Shown: piece by piece, positions 34,398-44,495 of the stretch
How the letters are laid out: every line of letters starts with the position of its first letter
Position numbering within the stretch: position 1 is the first letter of the stretch
Assembly: GCA_963702075.1 (NCBI GenBank)
Contig: OY969703.1
Span: forward strand, 1,178,001-1,242,000
Origin: VAYN01 sp963702075
GTDB taxonomy: Bacteria; Actinomycetota; Thermoleophilia; Solirubrobacterales; 70-9
Direction: 5' to 3'
Length of the DNA stretch: 64,000 bases
Notes under the pieces: model-generated
What the model was told of the DNA's origin: nothing
What the model saw: the letters and a program-made list of their open reading frames with translations, nothing else
Databases searched by the model: none
Position numbers and translations under genes: made by a program

Positions 34398-37349
34398 ATG
34401 AGAGACGGAGCCGCTCGCGCGGCCTTTGCTGTTGGCCTTTGCCTTTGCCTGACGCTGGTCGCCGCCACCGCGGCCCTGGCCGATACGGGCGACATCATCG
34501 CCCCGAGCGATCCGGCCCACCCGTCGGTCGACTCCGGCTGGCAGGCTGGCACCTGTAAGGCCGAACCGGTCGGCGAACCCTGCTCGATCGCCACCCCTGA
34601 CCTCTTCTTCGAAACTGCGGGCGCCCACCCCAACTTCGGCTTCACCCAGTTCATCATCAAGAACGAACCGCCCGGCGAAACGCCGGTCGACGAACTGAAG
34701 ACGGTACGGGTCGACCTTCCGGTCGGCCTCAGCGTCAACCCGAGCGCGACGCCCCGCTGCAAACTCTCGACCTTCGAAGCGGGCGCCTCCGACTGCCCGC
34801 CGCTCTCGAAAGTCGGGGTCAGTCAGGTGACCGCCTCGCTGCCGCCGCTCGGCATCCCGGCGCCGCCGACCGCGCCGGAGACCGAAGTCCCCGTCTACAA
34901 CGTCGAACCGAAGCCCGGCGAGGCGGCCCGCTTCGGCCTCGAATTGGCCGGCAACGAAGTCTTCCTCGAAGGCGACGTCGCCTGGTCGAGTGACTACCAC
35001 GAGGGGTTCACGATCCACGTTCCGGCCGCGCTGCCGGAAGCTCTCGGCGGCCTCCTCGAACTGCCCCTCGGCCAAAAAGGCCTGATCCTGAAAAATCGCC
35101 TCGTCTTCGAAGGGCGGGCCGGGGACGGGACCTTTCTGACCACCCCGACCACCTGCTTCGGCGCCGCCTACAAGGACGACTGGAAACCGGGCGAACAGCC
35201 CGGCGGTCCTTCCGGCCACATCTACTCGACCTTCCTGCGAGCGGACTCGGTCGGCGATCCCGACCCGAACTTCCCCAACGGCTCGTCCTTCTTCGAGTCG
35301 CCGATCCCGCCGAAGAGCGAAACGAGCGGGCCGGGGACCTCGCCCAAAGACTGCGACTCGATTCCCTACGAACCCAAACTCGAAGTCGACCCCGGTACCC
35401 CGAACGTCAACTCGCCCGCGGCCGCCACGGTCAGCGTCGACGTCCCGCACTTGAAAGAAAAAGCGGGACAGGACAGCTCCCACACGAGGCGAGCGACGGT
35501 GACGCTGCCGCAGGGCATGGGCCTCAACCCGTCCGCCGCCGACGGTTTGCAGACCTGCACCGAAGAACAGTTCGGCAAGGGGACTCGCAATCCGGTTACC
35601 TGCCCGCCGCAGTCGGTGATCGGCCGGGCGAAGATCGAATCGCCGCCGCTCGTCGACCAGACGAACCCGCAGCCCGAAGAAGTGCTCGAAGGAAACGTCT
35701 ACGCCGGTAAGCAGGAAAGCCGCGACCCGGCCTCCGGCAAGGAGTTCCGGATCTTCATCGAAGCGAAGTCCGATCGCTACGGGGTCTCCGTGCGGCTGAT
35801 CGGAGACGTTCAAGCCAACCCGGTGACGGGGCAGCTGACGACGACGATCGACGAAACCCCGCAGGTGCCCTTCACCTCGTTCGACCTCTCCTTCAACGGC
35901 GGCGCTCGAGCGGTCCTCAGCAGCCCGCCCACTTGCGGGCCCAACAAAGGCTCCGCGGTGATGACGCCGTGGTCGGGGACCCCGCCGGCGACGCCCGGCA
36001 GCAGCTTCAACCTCAGCGGTAATCCCGCTGGCGGAGCGTGCGCCAAGACGATGGCCGAGCGCCCCTACGCGCCCACCTTCGCCGCCGGCCCGGCGAGCTC
36101 GACGGCTGGTGCCTTCAGCCCGTTCTCGATCCAGATCACCCGGCCCGACGGCCAGCAGGAGCTGAAAGGCGCCGACGTCGTTCTGCCGCCGGGAATGACC
36201 GGCAAGCTCCGCGGCATTCCCTACTGCCCTGAGGCCGCGCTCGCCGCCGCCGCCTCCAGGTCGGGCGTGGAAGAGAAAGCCGCTTCGAGCTGCCCCGCCG
36301 CGAGCCAGGTCGGCAGCGCCTCGGTCGCCGCCGGCACCGGGCCCGCTCCCTACAAGATCGACGGCAAGGTCTTCCTCTCAGGTCCCTACCACGGGGCCCC
36401 TCTCTCCCTGGCGGTGGTCACCCCCGCCGCGGCCGGGCCGTATGACCTCGGCACGGTCGTGGTGAGGGTGGCTCTGTTCGTCGATCCGGAAACGGCCCAG
36501 ATCCACGCCGTCTCCGATCCGATCCCCGACGTCTTCGGCGGCGTCCAGCTGAGCATCCGCTCGATCGACCTGAAGATGGACCGGCCCAACTTCACCCTCA
36601 ACCCGACCAGCTGCGAACCGTTTGCGACCGCCGGCGCCCTCGCCGGTGGCGGGGGGGACCCGGCCAACCCCGCCGCTTTCAGCGCCTTCGGGGTCAACGC
36701 CCCCTTCCAGGCGAGCGACTGCGACAAGCTCGGCTTCAAGCCGAAGCTGTTCACGAAGCTGATCGGCGGCCGCAAGACGATGCGCCGCAACGGCCACCCG
36801 GCCTTCCGCGCGACCCTCGTCGCCAGGGACGGCGACGCCAACATCAAGCGGGCGGCGCTGACGCTGCCGCACTCGCAGTTCCTCGACCAGGGGCACATCG
36901 GGACGATCTGCACGCGGGTCCAGCTCGCCGCCTCCGCTTGCCCCGCCCGCTCCATATATGGATACGCGCGGGCGCAGTCGCCGCTGCTCGACGACGAAGT
37001 CGCCGGCCCTGTCTACCTGGTCTCCTCCGACCACGAATTGCCGGACCTGCTGGCCGACCTGCACGGGCAGGTGAACGTGCGGTTGCGCGGGGTCATCAGC
37101 TCCTCCAAGGCGCGGCTGAAGACGGTCTTCTTCCCGGTGCCGGACGTGCCGGTGAGCAAGTTCACGCTGAACATGAAAGGCGGCAAGAAGGGTCTGCTGG
37201 TCAACTCGCGCGACCTCTGCCTGCGCCCGAACCGCTCCTTCCTCAACTTCAAAGCCCAGAACGGCAAGAGCCTGAAGGTGAAGAAGCTGCCGCTGCGGAC
37301 TCCGGCCTGCCGCAAGGCGCACAAGCACCGGCGAAAGCACCGGGGCTAG
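34398..37349 (+). CDS. Giant secreted protein 1 of 3, unknown family
   Basis: 983 aa from ATG 34398 with CAGGAGG upstream. Signal peptide AAFAVGLCLCLTLVAATAALA. Ordered blocks shared with the next two genes: DSGWQAGTC, LPVGLSVNPSATPRC, VPVYNVEPKPGEAARFG, a TCF segment followed by YSTFLRAD, LPQGMGLNPSAADGLQTC, EFRIFIEAKSDRYGVSVRL, SPPTCGP, LPPGMTGKLRGIPYC, VDPETAQIHAVSDPIPDVFGG and HELPDLLADLHGQV. It ends in a His/Lys/Arg tail after the last Cys. No catalytic motif seen. Likely an envelope or matrix protein with many beta-sandwich domains. Confidence 0.85.
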   Translation: MRDGAARAAFAVGLCLCLTLVAATAALADTGDIIAPSDPAHPSVDSGWQAGTCKAEPVGEPCSIATPDLFFETAGAHPNFGFTQFIIKNEPPGETPVDELKTVRVDLPVGLSVNPSATPRCKLSTFEAGASDCPPLSKVGVSQVTASLPPLGIPAPPTAPETEVPVYNVEPKPGEAARFGLELAGNEVFLEGDVAWSSDYHEGFTIHVPAALPEALGGLLELPLGQKGLILKNRLVFEGRAGDGTFLTTPTTCFGAAYKDDWKPGEQPGGPSGHIYSTFLRADSVGDPDPNFPNGSSFFESPIPPKSETSGPGTSPKDCDSIPYEPKLEVDPGTPNVNSPAAATVSVDVPHLKEKAGQDSSHTRRATVTLPQGMGLNPSAADGLQTCTEEQFGKGTRNPVTCPPQSVIGRAKIESPPLVDQTNPQPEEVLEGNVYAGKQESRDPASGKEFRIFIEAKSDRYGVSVRLIGDVQANPVTGQLTTTIDETPQVPFTSFDLSFNGGARAVLSSPPTCGPNKGSAVMTPWSGTPPATPGSSFNLSGNPAGGACAKTMAERPYAPTFAAGPASSTAGAFSPFSIQITRPDGQQELKGADVVLPPGMTGKLRGIPYCPEAALAAAASRSGVEEKAASSCPAASQVGSASVAAGTGPAPYKIDGKVFLSGPYHGAPLSLAVVTPAAAGPYDLGTVVVRVALFVDPETAQIHAVSDPIPDVFGGVQLSIRSIDLKMDRPNFTLNPTSCEPFATAGALAGGGGDPANPAAFSAFGVNAPFQASDCDKLGFKPKLFTKLIGGRKTMRRNGHPAFRATLVARDGDANIKRAALTLPHSQFLDQGHIGTICTRVQLAASACPARSIYGYARAQSPLLDDEVAGPVYLVSSDHELPDLLADLHGQVNVRLRGVISSSKARLKTVFFPVPDVPVSKFTLNMKGGKKGLLVNSRDLCLRPNRSFLNFKAQNGKSLKVKKLPLRTPACRKAHKHRRKHRG

Positions 37350-37371
37350 AGGCGGTTAACGGAGCGTTCAG

Positions 37372-40230
37372 ATGGGTACGGACCTGCAACAGGTGAGGAA
37401 ACGGACTGCACAAATGCTGTTGCTGGCCGCGTGCTGCGGTCTGCTGTTCGCCCCCGCGGCGCAGGCGGTCGACATCATCGCGCCCCAGCACAACCCGCCG
37501 AACGCGGAAGATGGCTGGCAGGCCGGGACCTGCACCATGGACGTCCCGGAGTGCTCCCCGGAGACCAAGAACCAGTTCTTCACCCAGGCTGCCGGCCACC
37601 CCGAGGTCGGCATCACCCAGTTCATCGTCAAGCACGGCAGCGGTGCACTCGGGGCGGAAACGCCGGTGGGGGACGTCCGGAACCTGCTGGTGGACCTCCC
37701 GGCCGGTCTCAGCGTCAACCCACAGGCGACGCCGCGCTGCGATCTGAAAGAAGGCGAAAGTCCGAGCGTCTGCGAAGCGCGGGCGCCGGGGAGTCAGGTC
37801 GGGACGAGCGCCCTGACTGCCGCGCTGGTCGTGGCGGGCATCGGCAAATCGCTCACGTTGCCCGCCTCGCCGGTCTACAACCTGGTCCCGAAAGAGGGGC
37901 AGCCCGCCCGCTTCGGCTTCAGCACTGCCGGCAACGACGTCTTCCTCGAACCGGGCATCGAATGGGCCGGGGACTACCACGAGCACTTCTTCATCCGGGT
38001 GCCGAAACTGAGCCTGCCGGAAATCCCGCTCTTGGAAGGCGTGCGGGTGCTGAAAAACCGCCTCGTGTTCAACGGCCGCCTGGGGATGACGCCCGGCGGC
38101 GGCGGGGCGTTCCTGACCAACCCCAGCACCTGTTTCAACCCCGCGGACCCGACCTTCGCGCACACGTACTCGACCTTCCTCCATGCCGACTCCTACGAGG
38201 AAGAAGCGCCGGCCTTCCCGGAAGGGGCGCAGGTGCTCGAGTCGGGTTTGCCGCCGGGAGTCGCGCCCACCGGCTGCGACAAAGTGCCCTTCGACCCGAC
38301 GACCGCGATCGACCCCGCGACCCCGCAGGTCGACTCGCCCTCGGCCGCCGGGATCGAGGTCCTGGTGCCATTCGATCCGACGGCGGGGATCGCCAACTCC
38401 AACGTGAAGGACGCGGTCATCACCCTGCCTCGCGGGATGGGCCTCAATCCTGCCGCTGCCCCCGGCCTGCAGATGTGCACGGACGGTCAGTTCGGCAAGG
38501 GAACCCGGAACCCGATCGGCTGCCCGGATGCCTCGAAGATCGGGACCGCCGCGATCGAAACGCCGCCGCTGCCGTCCGGTTCCCTGACCGGGAACCTCTA
38601 CCTGGGCCAGCAGCTGGGCCGCGATCCGCAGTCCGGCACCGTCTACCGCGTCTTCTTCGACGCCGCCGCGAGCCGCTACGACGTCGACGTGAGACTGATC
38701 GGAAACGTCAAGGCCGACCCCCAGACGGGCCAGCTGACCGCCACCTTCCCGAACAGCCCTCAAGTGCCCTTCACGGCCGCCAAGGTAAAGCTGGCCAAGG
38801 GCCTGTTGACGAGCCCGCCCACCTGCGGGCCGAACGCCGCCAGCCACGCGATGACCGCGTGGTCCGGCAGTCCCGACCAGGGGCCCCAGGAAGGCGGCTT
38901 CACGCTCGCCAAACTGCCGGGCGGAGGCGACTGCCCGAAGACGCTGGGCGACCGGCCCTTCAGCCCCGGCTTCAGCGCGCAGCCGAAGAGCAACGAAGCC
39001 AAAGCCTTCACTCCGTTCATGGCACACCTAACTCGCCCGGCTGGGCAGCAGGAGCTGAAAGGACTCGACATCACTTTGCCGCCGGGGGCGACGGCAAAGC
39101 TGGCGGGCGTCTCCTACTGCCCGCCGGGCGCGATCGCCGCCGCGGGGTCCCGCTCGGGCGCCCAAGAGCAGGCCAAACCGAGCTGTCCCGACGACAGCAG
39201 GGTCGGCGTCGCGACGGTGGAAGCCGGCACCGGCGACTCGCCGCTGAAGATCGGCGGCACCGTCTATCTCGCCGGGCCCTACGAAGGCGCGCCGCTGTCG
39301 GTCGTCGTCGTCACCCCGGCGGTCGCCGGCCCGTTCGACCTCGGCAACGTGGTCGTGCGGGTGCCGCTCTTCGTCGATCCGGAAACGGCCCAGGTGCAGA
39401 CGAAGACCGACGCCCTGCCGGACGTCTACGGCGGTGCCAAGCTCGACATCCGCTCGATCTTCCTCAACCTCAATCGCAAAGAGTTCACTCTCAACGGCAC
39501 CAACTGCGCCAAAGCGGCAACCGCCGGCGTGATCAAGGGCGGCGGGTCGGACCCGACCAATCCGGCGGCTTTCTCCGCCTTCCCCGTCAGTGATCCATTC
39601 CAGGCGCAGAACTGCAACAAGCTTCCCTTCAAGCCGAAGCTGAAGATCCGGCTCTTCGGCAAAACGAATCGGGCCAAGCACCCGAAACTGCGCGCGATCC
39701 TCACCGCGCGCCCCGGCGACGCCAACATCGCCCGTGCTTCGGTGGCGTTGCCGCACGCCCTCTTCCTCGATCAGGCCAGCCTGGGGAGGATCTGCACCCG
39801 GGTCCAGTTCGCCGCCAGCCAGTGCCCGAAGAAATCGATCTACGGCCACGCCCGCGCGATCACGCCGCTGCTCGGCAAACCGCTGGAAGGCCCGGTCTAC
39901 CTGCGCTCGTCGAACAACACGCTGCCGGACATGGTCGCCCACCTGCAAGGGCAGGTCGACATCGACCTCGTCGGCCGCATCGACAGCTTCAAGGGCGGTA
40001 TCCGCACCACCTTCGACCGCGTGCCCGACGTGCCGGTGACCAAGTTCGTGCTGACGCTGCCCGGCGGCAAGAAGGGGCTGCTGGTCAACTCACGCAGCCT
40101 CTGCGCCAAGCCGGTCAAAGCGATCATCCGGATCAAAGGCCAGAACGGCAAGAAAGCCAACCGCAAGCCAAAGCTTCGGACTCCCTGCAAGAAGAAGCAC
40201 GGGAAGAAGCACTCGCGCCACCACCGATAG
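37372..40230 (+). CDS. Giant secreted protein 2 of 3, unknown family
   Basis: 952 aa, ATG 22 nt after the first stop, so an operon. Signal peptide MLLLAACCGLLFAPAAQA. Same block order as the first: DGWQAGTC, LPAGLSVNPQATPRC, VPKLSLPEIP after an FHE-type motif, LPRGMGLNPAAAPGLQMC, FGKGTRNPIGCP, LPPGATAKLAGVSYC, VDPETAQVQTKTDALPDVYGG, ICTRVQFAASQCPKKSIYG, and GKKGLLVNSRSLC. The C-terminus is KKKHGKKHSRHHR. The conserved Cys suggest several disulfides. Confidence 0.85.
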   Translation: MGTDLQQVRKRTAQMLLLAACCGLLFAPAAQAVDIIAPQHNPPNAEDGWQAGTCTMDVPECSPETKNQFFTQAAGHPEVGITQFIVKHGSGALGAETPVGDVRNLLVDLPAGLSVNPQATPRCDLKEGESPSVCEARAPGSQVGTSALTAALVVAGIGKSLTLPASPVYNLVPKEGQPARFGFSTAGNDVFLEPGIEWAGDYHEHFFIRVPKLSLPEIPLLEGVRVLKNRLVFNGRLGMTPGGGGAFLTNPSTCFNPADPTFAHTYSTFLHADSYEEEAPAFPEGAQVLESGLPPGVAPTGCDKVPFDPTTAIDPATPQVDSPSAAGIEVLVPFDPTAGIANSNVKDAVITLPRGMGLNPAAAPGLQMCTDGQFGKGTRNPIGCPDASKIGTAAIETPPLPSGSLTGNLYLGQQLGRDPQSGTVYRVFFDAAASRYDVDVRLIGNVKADPQTGQLTATFPNSPQVPFTAAKVKLAKGLLTSPPTCGPNAASHAMTAWSGSPDQGPQEGGFTLAKLPGGGDCPKTLGDRPFSPGFSAQPKSNEAKAFTPFMAHLTRPAGQQELKGLDITLPPGATAKLAGVSYCPPGAIAAAGSRSGAQEQAKPSCPDDSRVGVATVEAGTGDSPLKIGGTVYLAGPYEGAPLSVVVVTPAVAGPFDLGNVVVRVPLFVDPETAQVQTKTDALPDVYGGAKLDIRSIFLNLNRKEFTLNGTNCAKAATAGVIKGGGSDPTNPAAFSAFPVSDPFQAQNCNKLPFKPKLKIRLFGKTNRAKHPKLRAILTARPGDANIARASVALPHALFLDQASLGRICTRVQFAASQCPKKSIYGHARAITPLLGKPLEGPVYLRSSNNTLPDMVAHLQGQVDIDLVGRIDSFKGGIRTTFDRVPDVPVTKFVLTLPGGKKGLLVNSRSLCAKPVKAIIRIKGQNGKKANRKPKLRTPCKKKHGKKHSRHHR

Positions 40231-40396
40231 TGACATCGAAAGGTGTTACGACACCAAACGATGAAACGGTTTGGATCGGTGCAAACGCGGGAAACACTTG
40301 AATCACCCGCGCAGCCCTGTATGTTCTGTCTCGGGAGACGTTGGTAGGGCGCTTACAGGGGGGCGTCCTCGTAAGGGAAAACGAGGAGGGAAATTG
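40231..40396. other. Spacer before giant protein 3
   Basis: 166 bp without a gene, AT-richer than its flanks. It probably holds a separate promoter; a GAGGAGGG Shine-Dalgarno lies at its end. Confidence 0.4.
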
Positions 40397-43300
40397 ATGG
40401 CGAAGCGCTCGCTCGCATTGCTTCTTTTGTGTTTCGGTGTTCTGCTCGCGGTGCCCGTCTTGGCGCAAGCCGACACGGGGAACATCATCGAACCGCAGAA
40501 TACCCCGCCGACCAATGCAGACGGTTGGCAGGCCGGCACGTGCACGACTGACGAACCGGTTACCGGGGAACCCAAAATCCACTGTGGTCCGAGCGCACCC
40601 GCGTTCTATACCCAGGCCGCGGGACACCCGCCGATCGGGTTCACCCAATACATCATCAAACACAAAAACGGCACCGGCAAAGTTGAACCGGCAGGGCTCG
40701 AATTTCCCACCGCCGAAGTCGAAGACCCGGCAGGGGATCAATCGATCAAGACCCTGAAGGTGGATCTGCCGCCGGGGCTGACCGTCAATCCGAATGCGAC
40801 GCCGAAGTGCTCCTTGGCGGAATTCGAAAACAAAGTGGGCGAATTCCAGGTGCCGACCTGTAAAGAAGGCGCGATCGTGGGCCGCGAGGAAATCACCCTC
40901 GTCACCACCATCGCCGGCGTTCCGGCTCCGTCGCCACCTTTCCCGGCCGCAAATACGCTTCCTAAGGGCTTCATCATTCCCCCGAGCGAAGCCAGCGGCA
41001 CGAAAGTCCCCGTCTACAACCTCCAGCCGAAACCTGGGGAACCGGCTCTGTTTGGGTTCGTAGCTGCGGGCAAAGAGGTTGTGTTCCTCGAAACCGAAGT
41101 CTCATGGCAGAACGACTTCCATGAGTCATTCACGATCAAACTGCCGGAGCAGGAGCCGCCCTTCGCCACCCTGGTCAGCCGCTTGGTCAATTTCGGCCAG
41201 GAAGCCGGTAACCAAGGCCTGGTCAAAGCAGGGAACGGCACCTACATCAATAACCCGACCACCTGCTTCAACCCGAGTCAGTTCCCCACGCTTTACTCGA
41301 CCTGGTTCCGGGCCCACTCCTACGGGGAAGAAAACCCGACCTTCCCGGCGGGCTCGACTCCGTTCGAGGCAAAGGTTGAGAGTTCGACCGGAGAACTGAT
41401 TCAGCAGAAAGGTTGCGACAAAGTCCCGTTCACCCCGAGCGTGGCTACCAATCCGGGGACGACGCAGATCGACTCGCCTGCCGATGCCACGGTCGACACG
41501 ACCCTCAAATACCTCACCGGGGCCGAAAGCGAAGTTCAGGAGTCGCACCTCCGCAGCGCGGAAGTGACCCTGCCGCAGGGGATGGCACTCAATCCATCCG
41601 GAGCAAACGGGCTGGTTGCCTGCGAAGACAAGCAGTTCAACAAGGGCGTTCGGACCTACAAAAATGCCTGTCCTGACAACTCCAAGGTCGGGACGGCGAC
41701 GATCGAATCGCCGCCCCTGGAGCGGCCGCTTGCGGGCGACGTATACGTCGGCACCCAGAACAGCAGCAACCCGGAATCCGGAGAACAGTTCCGAATCCTG
41801 GTTGAAGCCAAGGAAGAAAATGAGGGGATCGACGTCCGCTTGGTCGGGCACGTCAAGGCGAATGCCAAAACGGGCCAGCTGACGGCGGTGTTCGACGAAC
41901 AGCAGAAGCTCGAACTGACGGGCGAAAACCTGCCGCAGGGCCTGCCGCAGGTGCCTTTCACTTCAGTGAAACTGCACTTCGACGGATCGAAAGCGGTGCT
42001 GACGTCCCCGCCCACCTGTTCGGCCGCGGCCACCAACGGGACGTTCGTGCCTTGGGCGCGGCCCGATGAAAAAGTCAACACGAGCACCTCGTTCACGCTT
42101 TCGAGCGATCCGACCGGGGGCAGCTGTCCGAAATCGCTGGCCGAGCGGAAGTTCACCCCGCTCTACAAAGCGAAAACCGACAGCAGCAAAGCCGGCGCCT
42201 ACTCGCCGTTCCACGTGACCATTGCGCGCCGGGACGGAGAACAAGAGCTGAAGGTCGTCGACGTCACCCTGCCGAAAGGGCTGACCGGCAAACTCGCCGG
42301 GATCCCCTACTGCTCGGAGGAAGCGATCGCTTCCGCGGCATCGAAGTCCGGCAAGGCCGAGCAGGCGAGCCCGAGCTGTTCGAGCGAAAGCCTGATCGGC
42401 AAGGTGACGACCAAGTCCGGCACCGGGGCGAATCCGCTGCAGCTCGGCGGCAGCGCCTACCTCGCCGGTCCCTACAAGGGGGCGGCGCTGTCGCTGGTCA
42501 CCATCACCCCGGCGGTCGCCGGACCGTTCGACCTCGGCACCGTCGTCGTCCGGGTGGCCCTCAACGTCGAACCGGAAACCGCCCAGATCCGCGCGGTCTC
42601 CGACGTCATTCCCGACGTCTTCGGCGGGGTCAAGCTGGACCTGCGCTCGATCAATCTCGACGTCGATCGCAGCCAGTTCATGATCAACCCGACCAATTGC
42701 GCCGCGCAGGCGACGACCGGGGCGATCAACGGCGGCGGAGCCGATCCGACCAACCCGGCGACGTTCAGCTCCTACGCGGTCAACGACCCGTTCCAGGCCA
42801 CCGAATGCAACACGCTCGGCTTCAAGCCGAAGCTGAAGGTGACGCTGAACGGGCCGACCAAGCGGGCTAAGAACCCGCGCCTGACGGCGGTCCTGAACGC
42901 GAAGAACGGTCAGGCCAACGTCCTGCGCACGGCGCTGACGATGCCGCACTCCCTGTTCCTCGACCAGGGCCACATCGGGACCGTGTGCACGAGGCCGCAG
43001 CTGGCCTCCCACACCTGCCCGAAGAAGTCGGTCTACGGGACGGCGGAAGCGAAATCGCCGCTGCTCAGCAACAAGTTGAAGGGCAAGGTGTTCCTCGTGT
43101 CCTCCAACCACGAATTGCCGGACCTGCTGGTCGACCTACGCGGCCAGGTGGAGATCTACCTGCGCGGGGTCATCAGCTCGAAACACGGAGGCCTGAAGAC
43201 GGTCTTCAACAACGTCCCCGACGTTCCGGTGAGCCGGTTCGCGTTGAAGATGAAGGGTGGGAAAAAGAGCCTGCTCGTCAACTCGACCAACACCTGCGCG

Positions 43301-43411
43301 AAGCCGCAGCGGGCGAAGTTGAACATCAAAGGCCAGAACGGCAAGAAGGTGAAGAACAACAAGTTCAAGTTGAACATCGCCTCCTGCAAGAAGCACAAGA
43401 AGCACAAGTAG
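40397..43411 (+). CDS. Giant secreted protein 3 of 3, unknown family
   Basis: 1004 aa from ATG 40397 with GAGGAGGG upstream. Signal peptide LALLLLCFGVLLAVPVLAQA. Same blocks: DGWQAGTC, LPPGLTVNPNATPKC, VPVYNLQPKPGEPALFG, LPQGMALNPSGANGLVAC, LPKGLTGKLAGIPYC, VEPETAQIRAVSDVIPDVFGG, LFLDQGHIGTVCTRPQLA, HELPDLLVDLRGQVEIYL and KKSLLVNSTNTC. It ends SCKKHKKHK. Codon use has more AAA/GAA than copy 1 and 2. A terminator follows. Confidence 0.85.
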   Translation: MAKRSLALLLLCFGVLLAVPVLAQADTGNIIEPQNTPPTNADGWQAGTCTTDEPVTGEPKIHCGPSAPAFYTQAAGHPPIGFTQYIIKHKNGTGKVEPAGLEFPTAEVEDPAGDQSIKTLKVDLPPGLTVNPNATPKCSLAEFENKVGEFQVPTCKEGAIVGREEITLVTTIAGVPAPSPPFPAANTLPKGFIIPPSEASGTKVPVYNLQPKPGEPALFGFVAAGKEVVFLETEVSWQNDFHESFTIKLPEQEPPFATLVSRLVNFGQEAGNQGLVKAGNGTYINNPTTCFNPSQFPTLYSTWFRAHSYGEENPTFPAGSTPFEAKVESSTGELIQQKGCDKVPFTPSVATNPGTTQIDSPADATVDTTLKYLTGAESEVQESHLRSAEVTLPQGMALNPSGANGLVACEDKQFNKGVRTYKNACPDNSKVGTATIESPPLERPLAGDVYVGTQNSSNPESGEQFRILVEAKEENEGIDVRLVGHVKANAKTGQLTAVFDEQQKLELTGENLPQGLPQVPFTSVKLHFDGSKAVLTSPPTCSAAATNGTFVPWARPDEKVNTSTSFTLSSDPTGGSCPKSLAERKFTPLYKAKTDSSKAGAYSPFHVTIARRDGEQELKVVDVTLPKGLTGKLAGIPYCSEEAIASAASKSGKAEQASPSCSSESLIGKVTTKSGTGANPLQLGGSAYLAGPYKGAALSLVTITPAVAGPFDLGTVVVRVALNVEPETAQIRAVSDVIPDVFGGVKLDLRSINLDVDRSQFMINPTNCAAQATTGAINGGGADPTNPATFSSYAVNDPFQATECNTLGFKPKLKVTLNGPTKRAKNPRLTAVLNAKNGQANVLRTALTMPHSLFLDQGHIGTVCTRPQLASHTCPKKSVYGTAEAKSPLLSNKLKGKVFLVSSNHELPDLLVDLRGQVEIYLRGVISSKHGGLKTVFNNVPDVPVSRFALKMKGGKKSLLVNSTNTCAKPQRAKLNIKGQNGKKVKNNKFKLNIASCKKHKKHK

Positions 43412-43434
43412 TCGTCGAGTAGCCCAGTCGCGAG

Positions 43435-43470
43435 CACCGGCGCGGAGGTCCAATAGCCTCCGCGCCGGTG
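43435..43470. terminator. Strong hairpin after giant protein 3
   Basis: Perfect 14-bp arms (43435-43448 and 43457-43470), 8-nt loop. The right arm includes the GTG start of the next gene and the loop includes part of its -10 box. Confidence 0.75.
43454..43459 (+). promoter_or_regulatory. -10 box of GT2 gene (leaderless type)
   Basis: TAGCCT, 8 nt before GTG 43468. Confidence 0.5.
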
Positions 43471-44490
43471 CGACCGACGCTCTCAGTCCTGATCGTCGCC
43501 TACGAAAGCCGCGACGATCTCACCAAGACCCTCCCTGCCCTGCTGCGGGAGCTGGGCGACGACGACGAGCTGATCGTCGTCGACAACAAGCCCGGCGACG
43601 GTAGCGTCGAGCTCGTTCGCGAGCTGGCGCCGCAGGCGCGGATCGTCTCTCCTGGCCGCAACACCGGTTTCGCCGGCGGTGCCAACGCAGGAGCCGAGAT
43701 CGCGCAGGGAGACCTGCTCGTTCTGCTCAACCCGGACGCGGTCCCACAGTCGGACTGGGGGGAGGCGATCCGAAAGCCCTGGCTCAAACAGATGGGCTGG
43801 GTGGCCTGGCAGGCGCTCGTCGCCGACGGGGCAGGGGAGAGGATCAACTCCGCCGGCAACCCGATCCACTTCACCGGGATCGTCTGGGCTGGCGGCCACG
43901 GGCGGCCTCTGGCCGAGACGCCGTCGCCCGGGGAGGTGCCCGCGGCCTCCGGCGCCTGCCTCGCGATTCGGCTGGACAAGTGGAGGCAGGCCGGCGGTTT
44001 CCCGGCCGAGTTCTTCATGTACCACGAGGACGTCGACCTCTCGGTCCGGCTGCGGATGGCGGGGGGGACGGTGGGGATCGAGCCGACCGCCGTCGTCGCC
44101 CACGACTACGACTTCGGCGCCAGCGCCGACAAGTGGCGCTGGCTCGAGCGCAACCGTCTCGCCTTCATCGTCCGCACCTACCCCGGGGCGCTGCTTGCCC
44201 TGTTGGCGCCGGCGCTGCTCGCCACCGAGCTGGCGCTGCTGCCCGTCGCCGCCGCCGGGGGTTGGGGACGCCAGAAGCTCCGAGCCAACCGCGAATTCCT
44301 CGCCTGGCTACCGCGCCTCCTGCGCGAGCGCCGCACCCTCCAGCGCCAGCGCACGATCAGCGCCGCCGAGTTTGCCGCGACGCTCACCCCGGACCTCGAC
44401 TCCGACCTGATCTCGCCGCTGGTCCGCTCGCTCCCGGCGCGCCTCGCCCTCCGAACTTACTGGCGCGTGCTGCGCCTGCTCCTGCGATAG
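43468..44490 (+). CDS. Family 2 glycosyltransferase, rhamnosyltransferase-like
   Basis: 340 aa from GTG 43468. GT-A fold: TLSVLIVAYESRDDL, ELIVVDNKPGDGS, GRNTGFAGGANAGAE, LLVLLNPDA (DxD region) and FFMYHEDVDLSVRLRMAGG. This set matches rhamnosyltransferases such as WbbL. A hydrophobic stretch near residues 240-265 and a basic tail suggest membrane association. It probably adds a sugar to a cell-wall or surface polysaccharide. Confidence 0.9.
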   Translation: MRPTLSVLIVAYESRDDLTKTLPALLRELGDDDELIVVDNKPGDGSVELVRELAPQARIVSPGRNTGFAGGANAGAEIAQGDLLVLLNPDAVPQSDWGEAIRKPWLKQMGWVAWQALVADGAGERINSAGNPIHFTGIVWAGGHGRPLAETPSPGEVPAASGACLAIRLDKWRQAGGFPAEFFMYHEDVDLSVRLRMAGGTVGIEPTAVVAHDYDFGASADKWRWLERNRLAFIVRTYPGALLALLAPALLATELALLPVAAAGGWGRQKLRANREFLAWLPRLLRERRTLQRQRTISAAEFAATLTPDLDSDLISPLVRSLPARLALRTYWRVLRLLLR

Positions 44491-44495
44491 CGCTT

